Of a DNA stretch of 31,040 bases, positions 8,462-15,909 are shown piece after piece. Under the pieces are notes generated by a model, which saw only the letters and a list, made by a program, of their open reading frames with translations, searched no databases and had not been told where the DNA came from. The position numbers and the translations under genes are program-made. Within the stretch, counting starts at the first letter, position 1; every line of letters begins with the position of its first letter. The DNA is from a virus. The DNA lies in the IMG/VR virus record IMGVR_UViG_3300037191_001576, positions 1 through 31,040 of that record. The stretch is one strand, 5' to 3'.

Positions 8462-8638
8462 ATGAACGAACACACACACAGAGTATTAGTAGAGGTGGAT
8501 AACGCGACCCGCGACAAGGCCAAAACCCAAGCGCGGCTTCTCGGCATTCGGTTATCCGAACTCTACCGGCAAGCCCTCGCAACCGGGCTGAACGAATCCC
8601 AAAACGACGACGCACTAGAGCGCATTAAAACAGCATGA
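8462..8638 (+). CDS. Ribbon-helix-helix DNA-binding repressor
   Basis: A protein of 58 aa. A short beta strand (HRVLVEVD, residues 5-12) is followed by helix A (about 13-26) and helix B (about 30-42, RLSELYRQALATGL), the Arc/MetJ/CopG order. Such proteins dimerise and bind short palindromic or tandem sites through the strand, and three matching palindromes flank this gene and the preceding small operon. The ATG at 8462 is chosen because the upstream in-frame GTG lies inside operator O3. The likely role is an autorepressor or lysogeny switch, or the antitoxin half of a toxin-antitoxin pair; no toxin is recognised beside it. The family call rests on the secondary-structure pattern. Confidence 0.72.
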   Translation: MNEHTHRVLVEVDNATRDKAKTQARLLGIRLSELYRQALATGLNESQNDDALERIKTA

Positions 8639-8711
8639 ACAACATCCCCCTCCAAAACACCGGGTTGAGTCAGCGGGCGTGTGTCCGCGTTGGGTCAACC
8701 CCTCTAATTTT

Positions 8712-9080
8712 ATGGGGGCAAAAAAGAAACAGCCGAAGCGGTCGGTTCTGGAAATTCGTTTCGCGTATTACTGGGGAATTCTGGACGGGCCAAAACTCGT
8801 CGAGGAACTCGCCTTTCACCCGAAGCGAAAATGGAGGTTTGATTTCGCACATCCAGCAACCAAAACCGCCATCGAAATTGAGGGCGGCGTCTGGAGCGGC
8901 GGGCGGCACACGAAACCAGCAGGGTTTACGAGGGATTGCGAGAAGTACAATGCCGCCACTGCCGCTGGCTGGAGGGTGTTTAGGCTCACTGGTTATCACA
9001 TCAATGAGGAGCATATTGCTCCGATAAAAGAGTTCATATTATGCCAGACGAACACGCGAAACATTCTCCATCACAATTGA
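8712..9080 (+). CDS. DUF559/VSR-like endonuclease
   Basis: About 122 aa from the ATG at 8712; a GTG at 8679 would add 11. The core matches small very-short-patch-repair-type nucleases of the PD-(D/E)XK class: a conserved Glu in SVLEIRF, then KRKWRFDFAHP with the metal-binding Asp, then AIEIEGGVW with acidic residues, and a C-terminal GWRVFRLTGY strand. These proteins are common in phage replication clusters and probably cut or process branched or mismatched DNA. The gene follows the repressor after a 73-bp gap and overlaps the next small frame by 40 bp, so it opens the rightward replication operon. Confidence 0.82.
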   Translation: MGAKKKQPKRSVLEIRFAYYWGILDGPKLVEELAFHPKRKWRFDFAHPATKTAIEIEGGVWSGGRHTKPAGFTRDCEKYNAATAAGWRVFRLTGYHINEEHIAPIKEFILCQTNTRNILHHN

Positions 9081-9211
9081 AGCACAAAAAAATCTGCCCC
9101 CAGTGGACGAACGACTCCAGCGGGGACACAACCGCCGCCGACGAGGGCACAATGCTCCACGACGTAATGGAGAAATGGGCGATTGCCATTAAGGAGGGGG
9201 ACTTCAAGTGA
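9041..9211 (+). CDS. N-terminal piece of a split RecB/Cas4-like nuclease
   Basis: A protein of 56 aa. It carries the features normally found at the N terminus of AddB/Cas4-type PD-(D/E)XK nucleases: a start like HAKHSPSQL, a single Cys19 in KKICPQW (the first Fe-S ligand), and the EGTMLHDVME motif with metal-binding His40. It stops at TGA 9209-9211. The rest of the enzyme continues in the -1 frame from the overlapping GTG at 9208, so the stop and start share bases (GTGA). A run of five G lies 9-13 bases before the stop. A split enzyme, a programmed frameshift or a sequencing error in the G run are all possible. Confidence 0.68.
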   Translation: MPDEHAKHSPSQLKHKKICPQWTNDSSGDTTAADEGTMLHDVMEKWAIAIKEGDFK

Positions 9212-10134
9212 GTTACGAACTACCCACGCTAACGGACGAACACGCCACGCTGGTTGGTTGGTGCATGAAGAAGGTCGAGCCGCGACTTCGACAGGCCGAC
9301 CAAATCCACGTTGAGTGTCGGCTGGAAATCCCCAACATAACGTGGGGAACGTGTGATGTGGTGCTATTAACCGGCACTCACCTCACGTTAATGGATTACA
9401 AATTTGGCAAGTGGATTGTCGATGATCCGAAAGACAATATGCAAGCCAAGGCGTACACGCTTGGCGCGTTTCATAAATTTCCAGAAGCCAAAACGGCTGA
9501 GTTCACATTCCTAACGCCGCGACACGAACTAGAACAGTCGTCGAGCTTCAAGCGCAAAGACGCGATGGGCTGGACGGACGAATTTAAGACTATTGTTGCG
9601 CGAGCCGATGACCCAGCCAGCCCGTACCGGCCCGACTCTGAGAATTGCTTATTCTGCGGGAGTAAAGCCCGCTGCCCAGAACTACAAAAAAGAGCTATGG
9701 ACATTGCAGAAGACTACGACGGGCTACTCCTACCAGAGTCAGCAAAAACGGCGGCACTCACCGACCCAATCCAACTCCAGCGGGCGTTAAATGTGGCGTC
9801 TATCATGGAACGGTGGGCGAAGACCGTCCGCAACACCGCACTCGAACTGCGACTCGAAGGCGTGGATATACCGGGGTACGAACTCAAACAAACCGCCGGA
9901 AACCGCAAGATCAAAGACGTTACCGGCGCATGGGACGCACTCAAGGAAATCGTTCCGCAGGAGGAATTTCTGGAGGCGTGTTCCATCACCCTCGGAACGC
10001 TGGAAAAGAAGCTCAAAGAGCAAGCCCCGCGAGGGCAGAAACAAGAATTTGCCAAATCCACACTCGAAGTTCTGGACGGTCTAGGACTCATCGAGCGTGG
10101 GAGGGACAAAACATACCTAACGAAACAAAGATGA
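9208..10134 (+). CDS. RecB/Cas4-like PD-(D/E)XK exonuclease, catalytic piece
   Basis: A protein of 308 aa. Catalytic motifs are Asp50 in WGTCDVVLL and Asp63-Tyr-Lys65 in LMDYKFG. The C-terminal iron-sulphur signature is Cys147-X2-Cys150-X5-Cys156 (ENCLFCGSKARC). The N-terminal Cys and the conserved His lie in the preceding 56-aa frame, so this product alone lacks part of the usual metal and Fe-S ligands. The family trims or resects DNA ends during phage replication and recombination, acting in the cytoplasm. It starts at a GTG that overlaps the previous stop. It ends in an ATGA overlap with the next gene, in the replication operon just ahead of the DNA polymerase. Confidence 0.85.
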   Translation: MSYELPTLTDEHATLVGWCMKKVEPRLRQADQIHVECRLEIPNITWGTCDVVLLTGTHLTLMDYKFGKWIVDDPKDNMQAKAYTLGAFHKFPEAKTAEFTFLTPRHELEQSSSFKRKDAMGWTDEFKTIVARADDPASPYRPDSENCLFCGSKARCPELQKRAMDIAEDYDGLLLPESAKTAALTDPIQLQRALNVASIMERWAKTVRNTALELRLEGVDIPGYELKQTAGNRKIKDVTGAWDALKEIVPQEEFLEACSITLGTLEKKLKEQAPRGQKQEFAKSTLEVLDGLGLIERGRDKTYLTKQR

Positions 10135-10841
10135 CTGATAAAAAGAAAAAAGGCAGCGGCAACGCTGGAACGACCACGGCAGTAGCCATCCCGCAACCGG
10201 CGGCGGCTTCAGTTAGTGGAGAAATCGACACAAGCGACTTGGTTGTGCCATCCCTCAAGATGGCAGCGAGAACCGGCGAGTTGGGCGAGCTTTTCCAGCC
10301 CGGTTCACTGGTGCTAAACGCCGAGTACGCGCTGTACGGGGCACGGGCCGACGAGCCAGAGAAGAAGAAGGAAGACCCCGTGTGGCTCACGGTGCTTCAC
10401 GCCAAAAAATCGTACTACGAACGAACCGAATTTGATTCGGGCGAAGTGTCCAAAACCGCCGACACGCTGGACGATGTTCTGGCTCAAGGCGGCTCACTCG
10501 AATGGGGGGAGGACGGCGCGAAGCCAACATGGAACCGGCAAGTGTGTTGCACCGTGCTGATACGAGGGGATGATGAAGCGTACTTCCCGTGGGAGTTTGG
10601 CGACCACCGCTACGCTATGGCTCGCTGGATTCTCTCCAGCTTCAGCGCGTACAGCAACGCCGCCAAACCTATTTTAACTGCTGCGGCACTAAACCTCCGC
10701 GCCGGGCTGGAATACGGGAGTTGGGGGCTGACTTCGGCCCTCAAGAAAAAAGGGGCCAATAGCTGGTACATTCCAGTGCTGACTACTGGAGAAAAAAACG
10801 ACGAAAAATTCGCCGCTTGGGCGCGAGAACTTACCCCTTAA
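10131..10841 (+). CDS. Putative ssDNA-binding/replication accessory protein
   Basis: A protein of 236 aa with a disordered Lys/Ala-rich N terminus (about 1-30), then a compact mixed region with conserved-looking aromatics (WLTVLHAKKSYYERTEF, about residues 85-101) and a C-terminal WYIPVLTTG motif. The start is the ATG at 10131, overlapping the nuclease stop as ATGA; longer in-frame upstream extension runs over the nuclease gene and looks spurious. Position between an AddB-like nuclease and polymerase A is where podovirus-like phages often keep a single-strand-binding protein. That role is inferred from context and shape, not from a recognised domain. Confidence 0.6.
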   Translation: MTDKKKKGSGNAGTTTAVAIPQPAAASVSGEIDTSDLVVPSLKMAARTGELGELFQPGSLVLNAEYALYGARADEPEKKKEDPVWLTVLHAKKSYYERTEFDSGEVSKTADTLDDVLAQGGSLEWGEDGAKPTWNRQVCCTVLIRGDDEAYFPWEFGDHRYAMARWILSSFSAYSNAAKPILTAAALNLRAGLEYGSWGLTSALKKKGANSWYIPVLTTGEKNDEKFAAWARELTP

Positions 10842-10845
10842 CGGA

Positions 10846-10877
10846 GGGGTTGGGGGGTAAACGGGGTGGCGGCGGGG
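10846..10877 (+). other. Canonical G-quadruplex motif upstream of polA
   Basis: Four G runs lie at 10846-10849, 10852-10857, 10863-10866 and 10874-10877, with loops of 2, 5 and 7 bases. This meets the standard G3+N1-7 rule on the coding strand. It starts 5 bases after the accessory gene stop and lies in the 173-bp gap before the polymerase gene. Confidence 0.7.
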
Positions 10878-10934
10878 TTTCATGATTTTTCCTCGTCGCT
10901 GCCCCACTTTAAGAAGAATTTTTAGGGGTACACA

Positions 10935-10965
10935 CCGGCTATTAAGATGCCGGGCTGGGTTTTTT
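10935..10965 (+). terminator. Weak terminator-like hairpin before polA
   Basis: CCGGC (10935-10939) and GCCGG (10949-10953) form a 5-bp stem with a 9-base loop, followed after six bases by a run of six T. The gap between stem and T run makes it weak. It could attenuate transcription into the polymerase gene. Confidence 0.3.
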
Positions 10966-11014
10966 CATGGTTCCAGAGTTGAACGCCCCGAACTTTTAGG
11001 CAGAGGATTGACGC

Positions 11015-12739
11015 ATGATCGCAATTGATTTCGAAACGTATTACGACGCCGAATGCACCGTGAAAGGTCTCGGCCCCGATGCTTATTGTCGCCACCCAAA
11101 ATTCGACCCCTACATGGTCAGCCTCCACGGTGATGGGGTTGATTATGTTGGGCCAACCCAAGACGCGCCGTGGTGCAGTATTCCAGCCGACGCACAGTTC
11201 GTGGCTCATAATGCCGCGTTCGATTCCACGGTGTTCGAGGCCGCGCAGCGCATGGGCTACATTCCTAACGATTTAATCCCAACGTGGGACTGCACCGCCA
11301 ACCTCGGCGTGTATATCCAGTGCCCGCGCAATCTCAAAGGTTTCGCGGAACAGATGTTGGGGGTGAAGCCTGACAAAACCGTGCGGGACAACATGAAGGG
11401 CAAACTTCCAGCCGACCTCGACGAATCCGAACTCAAAGCCCTGCTCGAATATGCCCGGTACGACTCCGTCTACTGCCACGAACTCTGGAACACCTACGAA
11501 AAATATTGGCCCCACCAAGAAAGAGTTTTGGCCCGCCACACGATGACAAGCGGCCAGCGCGGCATCTACATTGACAAACCGAAACTGGATGCTGGGGTTG
11601 AGGTTCTGCATGAGATCAAGGAGGCGGCGGGGAAGAAAGTCCCGTGGAGCGCGGACGAGGAACCCATTAACTCCCTCAAACAACTCAAAATTTATTGCAC
11701 CAAGGAAGGCATCCCGGCCCCGCTCAGTACAAACCAAAACGATCCAGAATGCGTGGAGTGGGAGGCCGAGTATGGTGACGAATATCCAGTGGTGGCTGCG
11801 CTGCGCGATTGGCGCAAATCAAACCGGCTACTCCGACTCTTCCAGACCGTTAATACCCGACTGCGCGACGACGGCACAATGCCGTTTGGCCTCAAATACT
11901 TTGGCGCAACCCTCACGGGGCGTTGGTCAGGCGACACCGGCCTCAATATGCAGAATCTTCCACGGGGCGAGAGCTTCGGGATCGACACTCGCAGCCTCTT
12001 CATTCCACGGCCCGGTAAGAAATTTATTGTTTGCGACCTCGCCCAAATCGAACCCCGCGTCATGGCGTGGCTCACCAACAACACTGAAATGATGGACTAC
12101 GTCCGCAAGGGCGAAGACATCTACACCGCTCACGCGCTCTCCACAATGGGACTGGATAAAGTGGACAAGCAAGCCCGGCAACTCGCCAAAATCCGCGTTC
12201 TCGGACTAGGTTATGGGTGTGGGGCCGCTCGATTCAAACAGATCGCAGATAATTGGGGCGTGACGCTCACAAGTAAGGAGGCCGCGCACACTGTCAAGGA
12301 ATATCGTCGCACGAATCCAGAAATCCTCAAGTTTTGGAGGCAACGGGAACGAGAATTCAAGAACGACCTCAACGAAAACCATTACTACGAACTCCCCAGC
12401 GGGCGGCACATTTGCTACTTCAACGTGCGGCACAAAAGTGACCAATGGTTCGCATCCATCACGCGGGGCGCAACTCCACGCCATTGGTACGGCGGGAAGC
12501 TAGTCGAAAATGTTGTGCAAGCCACGGCCCGCGACATTTTTGCTGAACACTACTACTCAATTATCCGCGCCGGGTTCGAGGTTAGGTGGACAGTTCACGA
12601 CGAGATCATTGTGGAGGTTGATGAGGACGATAAACAAGCCCGCGCCGAAATTCAGAACTTAATGTGCCGCACTCCAGACTGGATCAAAGGATGCCCAGTT
12701 GCGGCAGAGGCATACGAGACAACCGCATACACAAAATGA
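11015..12739 (+). CDS. polA: Family A DNA polymerase with 3'-5' exonuclease
   Basis: A phage replicative polymerase of 574 aa. The N-terminal DnaQ-like exonuclease is intact: Asp5 and Glu7 in IDFETYYD, an Asp in AHNAAFDSTVF, and the YARYDSVYC motif around residue 150. The polymerase domain shows motif A (CDLAQIEPRV, around 345), motif B (RQLAKIRVLGLGYGCG, around 393) and motif C (VHDEIIVEV, around 530). Its length suits a compact phage enzyme without a 5' nuclease domain. It follows a 173-bp gap holding a G-quadruplex motif and a weak hairpin. It ends in an ATGA overlap with the next gene. It should copy the phage genome together with the primase and helicase downstream. Confidence 0.95.
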   Translation: MIAIDFETYYDAECTVKGLGPDAYCRHPKFDPYMVSLHGDGVDYVGPTQDAPWCSIPADAQFVAHNAAFDSTVFEAAQRMGYIPNDLIPTWDCTANLGVYIQCPRNLKGFAEQMLGVKPDKTVRDNMKGKLPADLDESELKALLEYARYDSVYCHELWNTYEKYWPHQERVLARHTMTSGQRGIYIDKPKLDAGVEVLHEIKEAAGKKVPWSADEEPINSLKQLKIYCTKEGIPAPLSTNQNDPECVEWEAEYGDEYPVVAALRDWRKSNRLLRLFQTVNTRLRDDGTMPFGLKYFGATLTGRWSGDTGLNMQNLPRGESFGIDTRSLFIPRPGKKFIVCDLAQIEPRVMAWLTNNTEMMDYVRKGEDIYTAHALSTMGLDKVDKQARQLAKIRVLGLGYGCGAARFKQIADNWGVTLTSKEAAHTVKEYRRTNPEILKFWRQREREFKNDLNENHYYELPSGRHICYFNVRHKSDQWFASITRGATPRHWYGGKLVENVVQATARDIFAEHYYSIIRAGFEVRWTVHDEIIVEVDEDDKQARAEIQNLMCRTPDWIKGCPVAAEAYETTAYTK

Positions 12740-13056
12740 TCACAGAAGACACCAGCGCAGCGGCCCGCGATGCCGCAATGGAACAAGTCGAAGCCGCCAC
12801 CAATCCAGAGTGGAAGGAGGCCGCGCTCGACGCCATCTACCTAACTGCCCGCCACCGGGCGGAGTTCATCGTCGATTCCGTCTGGCAAAACTTCCACGGT
12901 GACGATTCCACCCGTGATAAACGGGCGATAGGGCCACTCATGCGGGTGGCACAGCGCGAGGGTTGGATCACGCCAACCGATAAGTTCCGACCCTCATTCA
13001 TAGTCCATCACCACGCCACCCCCCGTCGGGTGTGGGAATCAAGAATTCTAGCATGA
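12736..13056 (+). CDS. Conserved phage replisome-neighbour protein (winged-helix-like)
   Basis: A protein of 106 aa. Helical N terminus, then a region reading AEFIVDSVWQNF and RAIGPLMRVAQREGWI, and a C-terminal HHHATPRRVWES tail. This order matches a small family I recall next to phage DNA polymerase and helicase genes, with a likely winged-helix fold but no assigned activity. The ATG overlaps the polA stop as ATGA, which fixes the start; upstream in-frame extension would run inside polA. DNA binding at the replication fork is a reasonable inference only. Confidence 0.75.
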   Translation: MITEDTSAAARDAAMEQVEAATNPEWKEAALDAIYLTARHRAEFIVDSVWQNFHGDDSTRDKRAIGPLMRVAQREGWITPTDKFRPSFIVHHHATPRRVWESRILA

Positions 13057-13181
13057 GCGAGTACGACTGCATCGACCATGAATGGCTGGAGGAATGCCCT
13101 AAATGTGGCAGGGACTACGCGGCGCAGGAGACTGCACCGGAGTGTCCAGAGTGTTCCAGCGGGGAGGAGGAGGATGAATGA
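13053..13181 (+). CDS. 42-aa zinc-ribbon microprotein
   Basis: A 42-residue product with two CPxC knuckles (CPKC at 15-18 and CPEC at 31-34) separated by 12 residues, the spacing of a zinc ribbon. An acidic tail follows (GEEEDE). It overlaps the preceding stop as ATGA, so translation is probably coupled. Short zinc ribbons bind nucleic acid or act as protein adaptors; nothing here decides which. Confidence 0.66.
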   Translation: MSEYDCIDHEWLEECPKCGRDYAAQETAPECPECSSGEEEDE

Positions 13182-13374
13182 CTTCGAGTATGTTTTGCAA
13201 ACGCATTGCGGAGTGCGCGGCCCATACACCAAATACCAAGAGGAATACAGAGTCCTCGGAAACCCAATCAGAACAGAAACAGCCGCGCATTTGTTTTCCA
13301 CGGTTCGAGACAAAAGCTATGAGGAAAATGCAGGCGCAGTTTGTCGAGTGCTAGTAGGTTTATGTATAGAATGA
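13174..13374 (+). CDS. 66-aa hypothetical protein
   Basis: The start is the ATG at 13174, placed just after a GGAGGAGGA ribosome-binding stretch and overlapping the end of the zinc-ribbon gene by 8 bases. The product starts MNDFEYVLQTHCG and contains TKYQEEYRVLGNPI and a helical AAHLFSTVRDKSYEE. It has no membrane segment and no recognised family. A competing frame starting at 13178 encodes a Ser/Lys-rich sequence that looks less protein-like. Confidence 0.55.
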   Translation: MNDFEYVLQTHCGVRGPYTKYQEEYRVLGNPIRTETAAHLFSTVRDKSYEENAGAVCRVLVGLCIE

Positions 13375-13386
13375 ACAATTTTGACG

Positions 13387-13470
13387 ATGGACAGTAAACA
13401 AAATAGTGAACTGGGCAACACCGTCGTCAGCCCCCGGCTCGTGATTGCGATGTCCGGGGGAGCTTTATGA
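13387..13470 (+). CDS. 27-aa microprotein or leader peptide
   Basis: A 27-residue frame (MDSKQNSELG to AMSGGAL) ending in ATGA overlap with the next small gene. The coupling repeats the style of its neighbours, which is the main support. At this length it may serve mainly to couple translation. Confidence 0.33.
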   Translation: MDSKQNSELGNTVVSPRLVIAMSGGAL

Positions 13471-13622
13471 TCCCTGATACCAACCAGTACGAAGTCTCCG
13501 ATGCCTGTCCCGAATCTCTGGAATTGGGTACGCAAAAGGATTTCGACGAAAAATACGAAAAATGGAAAATCAAACAAGCCAACCAACCCCCCACATGGGC
13601 GTGGATCGAGGAAACCGAATGA
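13467..13622 (+). CDS. 51-aa hypothetical protein
   Basis: A 51-residue product with an acidic N-terminal half and a Trp-rich C-terminal half (YEKWKIKQ, then PPTWAWIEE). It overlaps both neighbours through ATGA junctions, which fixes start and stop. No family recognised. Confidence 0.5.
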   Translation: MIPDTNQYEVSDACPESLELGTQKDFDEKYEKWKIKQANQPPTWAWIEETE

Positions 13623-13807
13623 CTGAACAACACGAAATGTTAGAGGAACGAGTGCGCGACCTCGAACGCCAACTGGCGCAGGAGCAAGCCTCTCATCTAA
13701 ACGAAAAGGACATCTGGAAGCATGAACTCATGCGGGCCAAACTAAATGCGCGGCTCCAACTCCAAGACGAAATCGCAACCCGGCGGGCAGCACAATTCGC
13801 GGACTAA
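13619..13807 (+). CDS. 62-aa coiled-coil protein
   Basis: An almost wholly helical 62-residue protein with heptad-like Leu spacing (MLEERVRDLERQLAQEQ) and a basic second half. It starts in an ATGA overlap with the 51-aa gene and its TAA abuts the primase ATG. It may be a small dimeric partner of the primase-helicase; this is inferred only from position. Confidence 0.6.
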   Translation: MTEQHEMLEERVRDLERQLAQEQASHLNEKDIWKHELMRAKLNARLQLQDEIATRRAAQFAD

Positions 13808-14644
13808 ATGCCAACAACCCTCCACCCTCCACGAATCAAAGCCTGCCCCTCCAGCGGCACGGGTGTTCATAAATGGATATTCCATGCGGCGTGTATGCTG
13901 GATAAGGCGGGCTACGCAGAGGCCGATATTGAGGGCTGGATTGGGGAACATTCCAGTCGATCTCTCCAGCCGGGCGAAGTTCGGAATGCGCTCAAGTCAA
14001 TCCGAAATTCCAGCGGTGAAGCTCGCCCTAGTTGGCCTTTCCCCAACCACATCGACACTAAACGAATCGCCAACCTCGGCGGCGGCATGGATGCGCTGGT
14101 GAACTCGTCGATGGTCGAGTGCGCGGATGCCGGGGATGCGCTCCAACAACTATTCGAGGGTGACCCGCTACTTTGTTGCGGCCTCGATTCCAGAGAGTTT
14201 GCCACCATGCCGCTCTCCAGATGGAAAACCCCAAACCGATTTCAATTCATAGTTCCATCTCCGATGTCCGATAAGTGGGGCGAAACTCAAGCGGGCAAAC
14301 GCTCCCAGCACACGCTCTCCAACACCGGCCCGCGCCACTATCTCGTAGTCGAATTCGACGAGGGCACTCACGACTCCCACGCCTCAATCATCCAACACCT
14401 AGCCGCCGCCCTGCCTCTCTGCATGGCCGTGGATAGTGGGGGGAAATCGATTCATGCGTGGTTCGATGTGAGGGATCGGAGTGAGGCGTCCACGCGGAAA
14501 TTCTTCCAGCTTGCTTGTCAACTCGGCGCAGACCCCGCCACATGGACAAAGTCTCAATTTGTGCGAATGCCCCACGGTCGCCGGGCAAATGGCAACCTCC
14601 AAAAAATAATACACTTCAACCCCCCAAATTATGCTCCCTTTTGA
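13808..14644 (+). CDS. AEP-like DNA primase
   Basis: A protein of 278 aa. Residues about 1-75 form a helical N-terminal domain (HKWIFHAACMLDKAGY, then EVRNALKSIRNSS) of the kind seen at the ends of primase-helicase proteins. The catalytic region has HYLVVEFDEGT (about 178-188) with the acidic metal pair, and SGGKSIHAWFDV (about 208-219) with the conserved His. FVRMPHGRRANGN (about 250-262) follows. This matches archaeo-eukaryotic primase-type proteins I recall from Verrucomicrobiota and related mobile elements. It overlaps the helicase gene by 14 bases, so the two probably make one primase-helicase unit acting at the nearby origin candidate. Confidence 0.8.
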   Translation: MPTTLHPPRIKACPSSGTGVHKWIFHAACMLDKAGYAEADIEGWIGEHSSRSLQPGEVRNALKSIRNSSGEARPSWPFPNHIDTKRIANLGGGMDALVNSSMVECADAGDALQQLFEGDPLLCCGLDSREFATMPLSRWKTPNRFQFIVPSPMSDKWGETQAGKRSQHTLSNTGPRHYLVVEFDEGTHDSHASIIQHLAAALPLCMAVDSGGKSIHAWFDVRDRSEASTRKFFQLACQLGADPATWTKSQFVRMPHGRRANGNLQKIIHFNPPNYAPF

Positions 14645-15902
14645 AATACTCCACCACGCCTCATCAAGCAGATTTTTCATGCGCGACAATCGCGACCGCT
14701 TCCTCGGCCTCAATGGCGACTCTATTAAGAGGCAGTTGAAGCTGCGGGGGGTTCGAGGTTCGAAGCCGCCGGGCGAAAACATGAGCGACGTAGATCGCGT
14801 CCTTGCTGAATGCACCCACGAATACTCCTGCGAATATGCCGGGCCACTCGCGGGGCACATGGCTGGAGTGTTGGAGTTTAAGGGGAACCGCGTGCTGGTC
14901 ACGGACGATCCAGTGGTCATTAAGGGCGAGCCGCGCCCGTTTCCGATGATTGAAAAAGTTTTGAGTGAACTATTCCACGCGGTTGATCCGGCGCAAATGC
15001 TCCACGTTTTTGGCTGGCTCCACATGGCGCGGTTGATGATGAAAGCCGGGCGACCCATGCCGGGCCAAGCTCTAGTCATGTCCGGCCCGCGAAATTGCGG
15101 CAAAAACCTATTCCAAGACTTAATTACTGAAATGCTTGGAGGCCGCGTGGCCCGCCCATATCGGTATATGACTGGGAAAAGCGAATTCAATGCCGACCTG
15201 TTCCAAGCCGAACACTTAATGATAGCAGACGAAGCCCCCTTCCAAGACATTGCGTCGAGGCGACTATTTGGGACTCGGATCAAGGATTTTGCAGTGAATC
15301 AGTTCCAGAGTTGTCATGGTAAGCACAAGGACGCGCTCACTCTCGCCCCATGTTGGAGACTCACGGTTTCCACGAACGACGAGGCTGAGAATTTGATAAT
15401 GCTGCCTCCACTCGACAACAGCATTGAGGACAAAATCATGCTTTTTAAGGTTGCCCCGGCGAAAATGCCAATGGAATGTGACACTCCAGCGGGGCGGGAT
15501 GGTTTTTGGGACGGTTTGATGGCTGAATTGCCGGGATTTATTTGGTTTGTGGAGAATTATCGCATTCCAGTGGGGCTAAAAGACCCTCGCTTTGGAATTA
15601 AGGCATATCATCATAAAGATATTGTGGAAATTCTGGGCGACATGGCTCCAGAGGCGAGGCTTTCGGAACTGATTGATGTGATTATCCAGCCGACTGGTAA
15701 GCCTTGGCGAGGGTCGTTGCAAGACCTCGAAACCCAACTTTTGGATGACTCCACATACCGCTCCAGAGTGGAAAAATTGCTCTCATATCCGACCGCGCTC
15801 AAGACATATGTGAGGCGACTCCACCGGGATCGGCCAGATAGATTTAGCCACGCCAAGCTAAATGGTCGGAATATTTGGGAAATTAGTGCCCCGGAGAGGT
15901 GA
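14631..15902 (+). CDS. SF3/DUF5906-like replicative helicase
   Basis: A P-loop ATPase of 423 aa. Walker A is GPRNCGKN at about 152-159 and Walker B is LMIADE at about 196-201. STNDEAENL at about 250-258 fits sensor 1, and NSIEDKIMLF follows. The arrangement is typical of the helicase half of phage primase-helicases annotated as DUF5906 or SF3-like. The C terminus (about 320-423) is a winged-helix-like tail. The ATG at 14631 lies inside the end of the primase gene, fixing the start by coupling. It is the last gene of the replication operon and is followed by the iteron-rich origin candidate. Confidence 0.85.
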   Translation: MLPFEILHHASSSRFFMRDNRDRFLGLNGDSIKRQLKLRGVRGSKPPGENMSDVDRVLAECTHEYSCEYAGPLAGHMAGVLEFKGNRVLVTDDPVVIKGEPRPFPMIEKVLSELFHAVDPAQMLHVFGWLHMARLMMKAGRPMPGQALVMSGPRNCGKNLFQDLITEMLGGRVARPYRYMTGKSEFNADLFQAEHLMIADEAPFQDIASRRLFGTRIKDFAVNQFQSCHGKHKDALTLAPCWRLTVSTNDEAENLIMLPPLDNSIEDKIMLFKVAPAKMPMECDTPAGRDGFWDGLMAELPGFIWFVENYRIPVGLKDPRFGIKAYHHKDIVEILGDMAPEARLSELIDVIIQPTGKPWRGSLQDLETQLLDDSTYRSRVEKLLSYPTALKTYVRRLHRDRPDRFSHAKLNGRNIWEISAPER

Positions 15903-15909
15903 AATATCC

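Noticed and set aside
8635-9027. 130-aa frame starting at the RHH stop
   Set aside because: It starts in an ATGA overlap, but its sequence looks random and it overlaps the DUF559-type nuclease, whose motifs are clear.
9813-10130. Long N-terminal extension of the SSB-like protein
   Set aside because: The extension overlaps the nuclease gene in another frame and is Arg/Pro rich; the ATG at 10131 in an ATGA overlap is the better start.
10882-11028. 48-aa Arg-rich frame before polA
   Set aside because: Arg-rich composition typical of a shadow frame, overlaps the polA start, no good ribosome-binding site; only the G-quadruplex upstream makes it curious.
13178-13354. 58-aa frame overlapping the 66-aa gene
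   Set aside because: It has an ATGA overlap too, but the Ser/Lys/Gln-rich product is less protein-like than the frame starting at 13174 after GGAGGAGGA.
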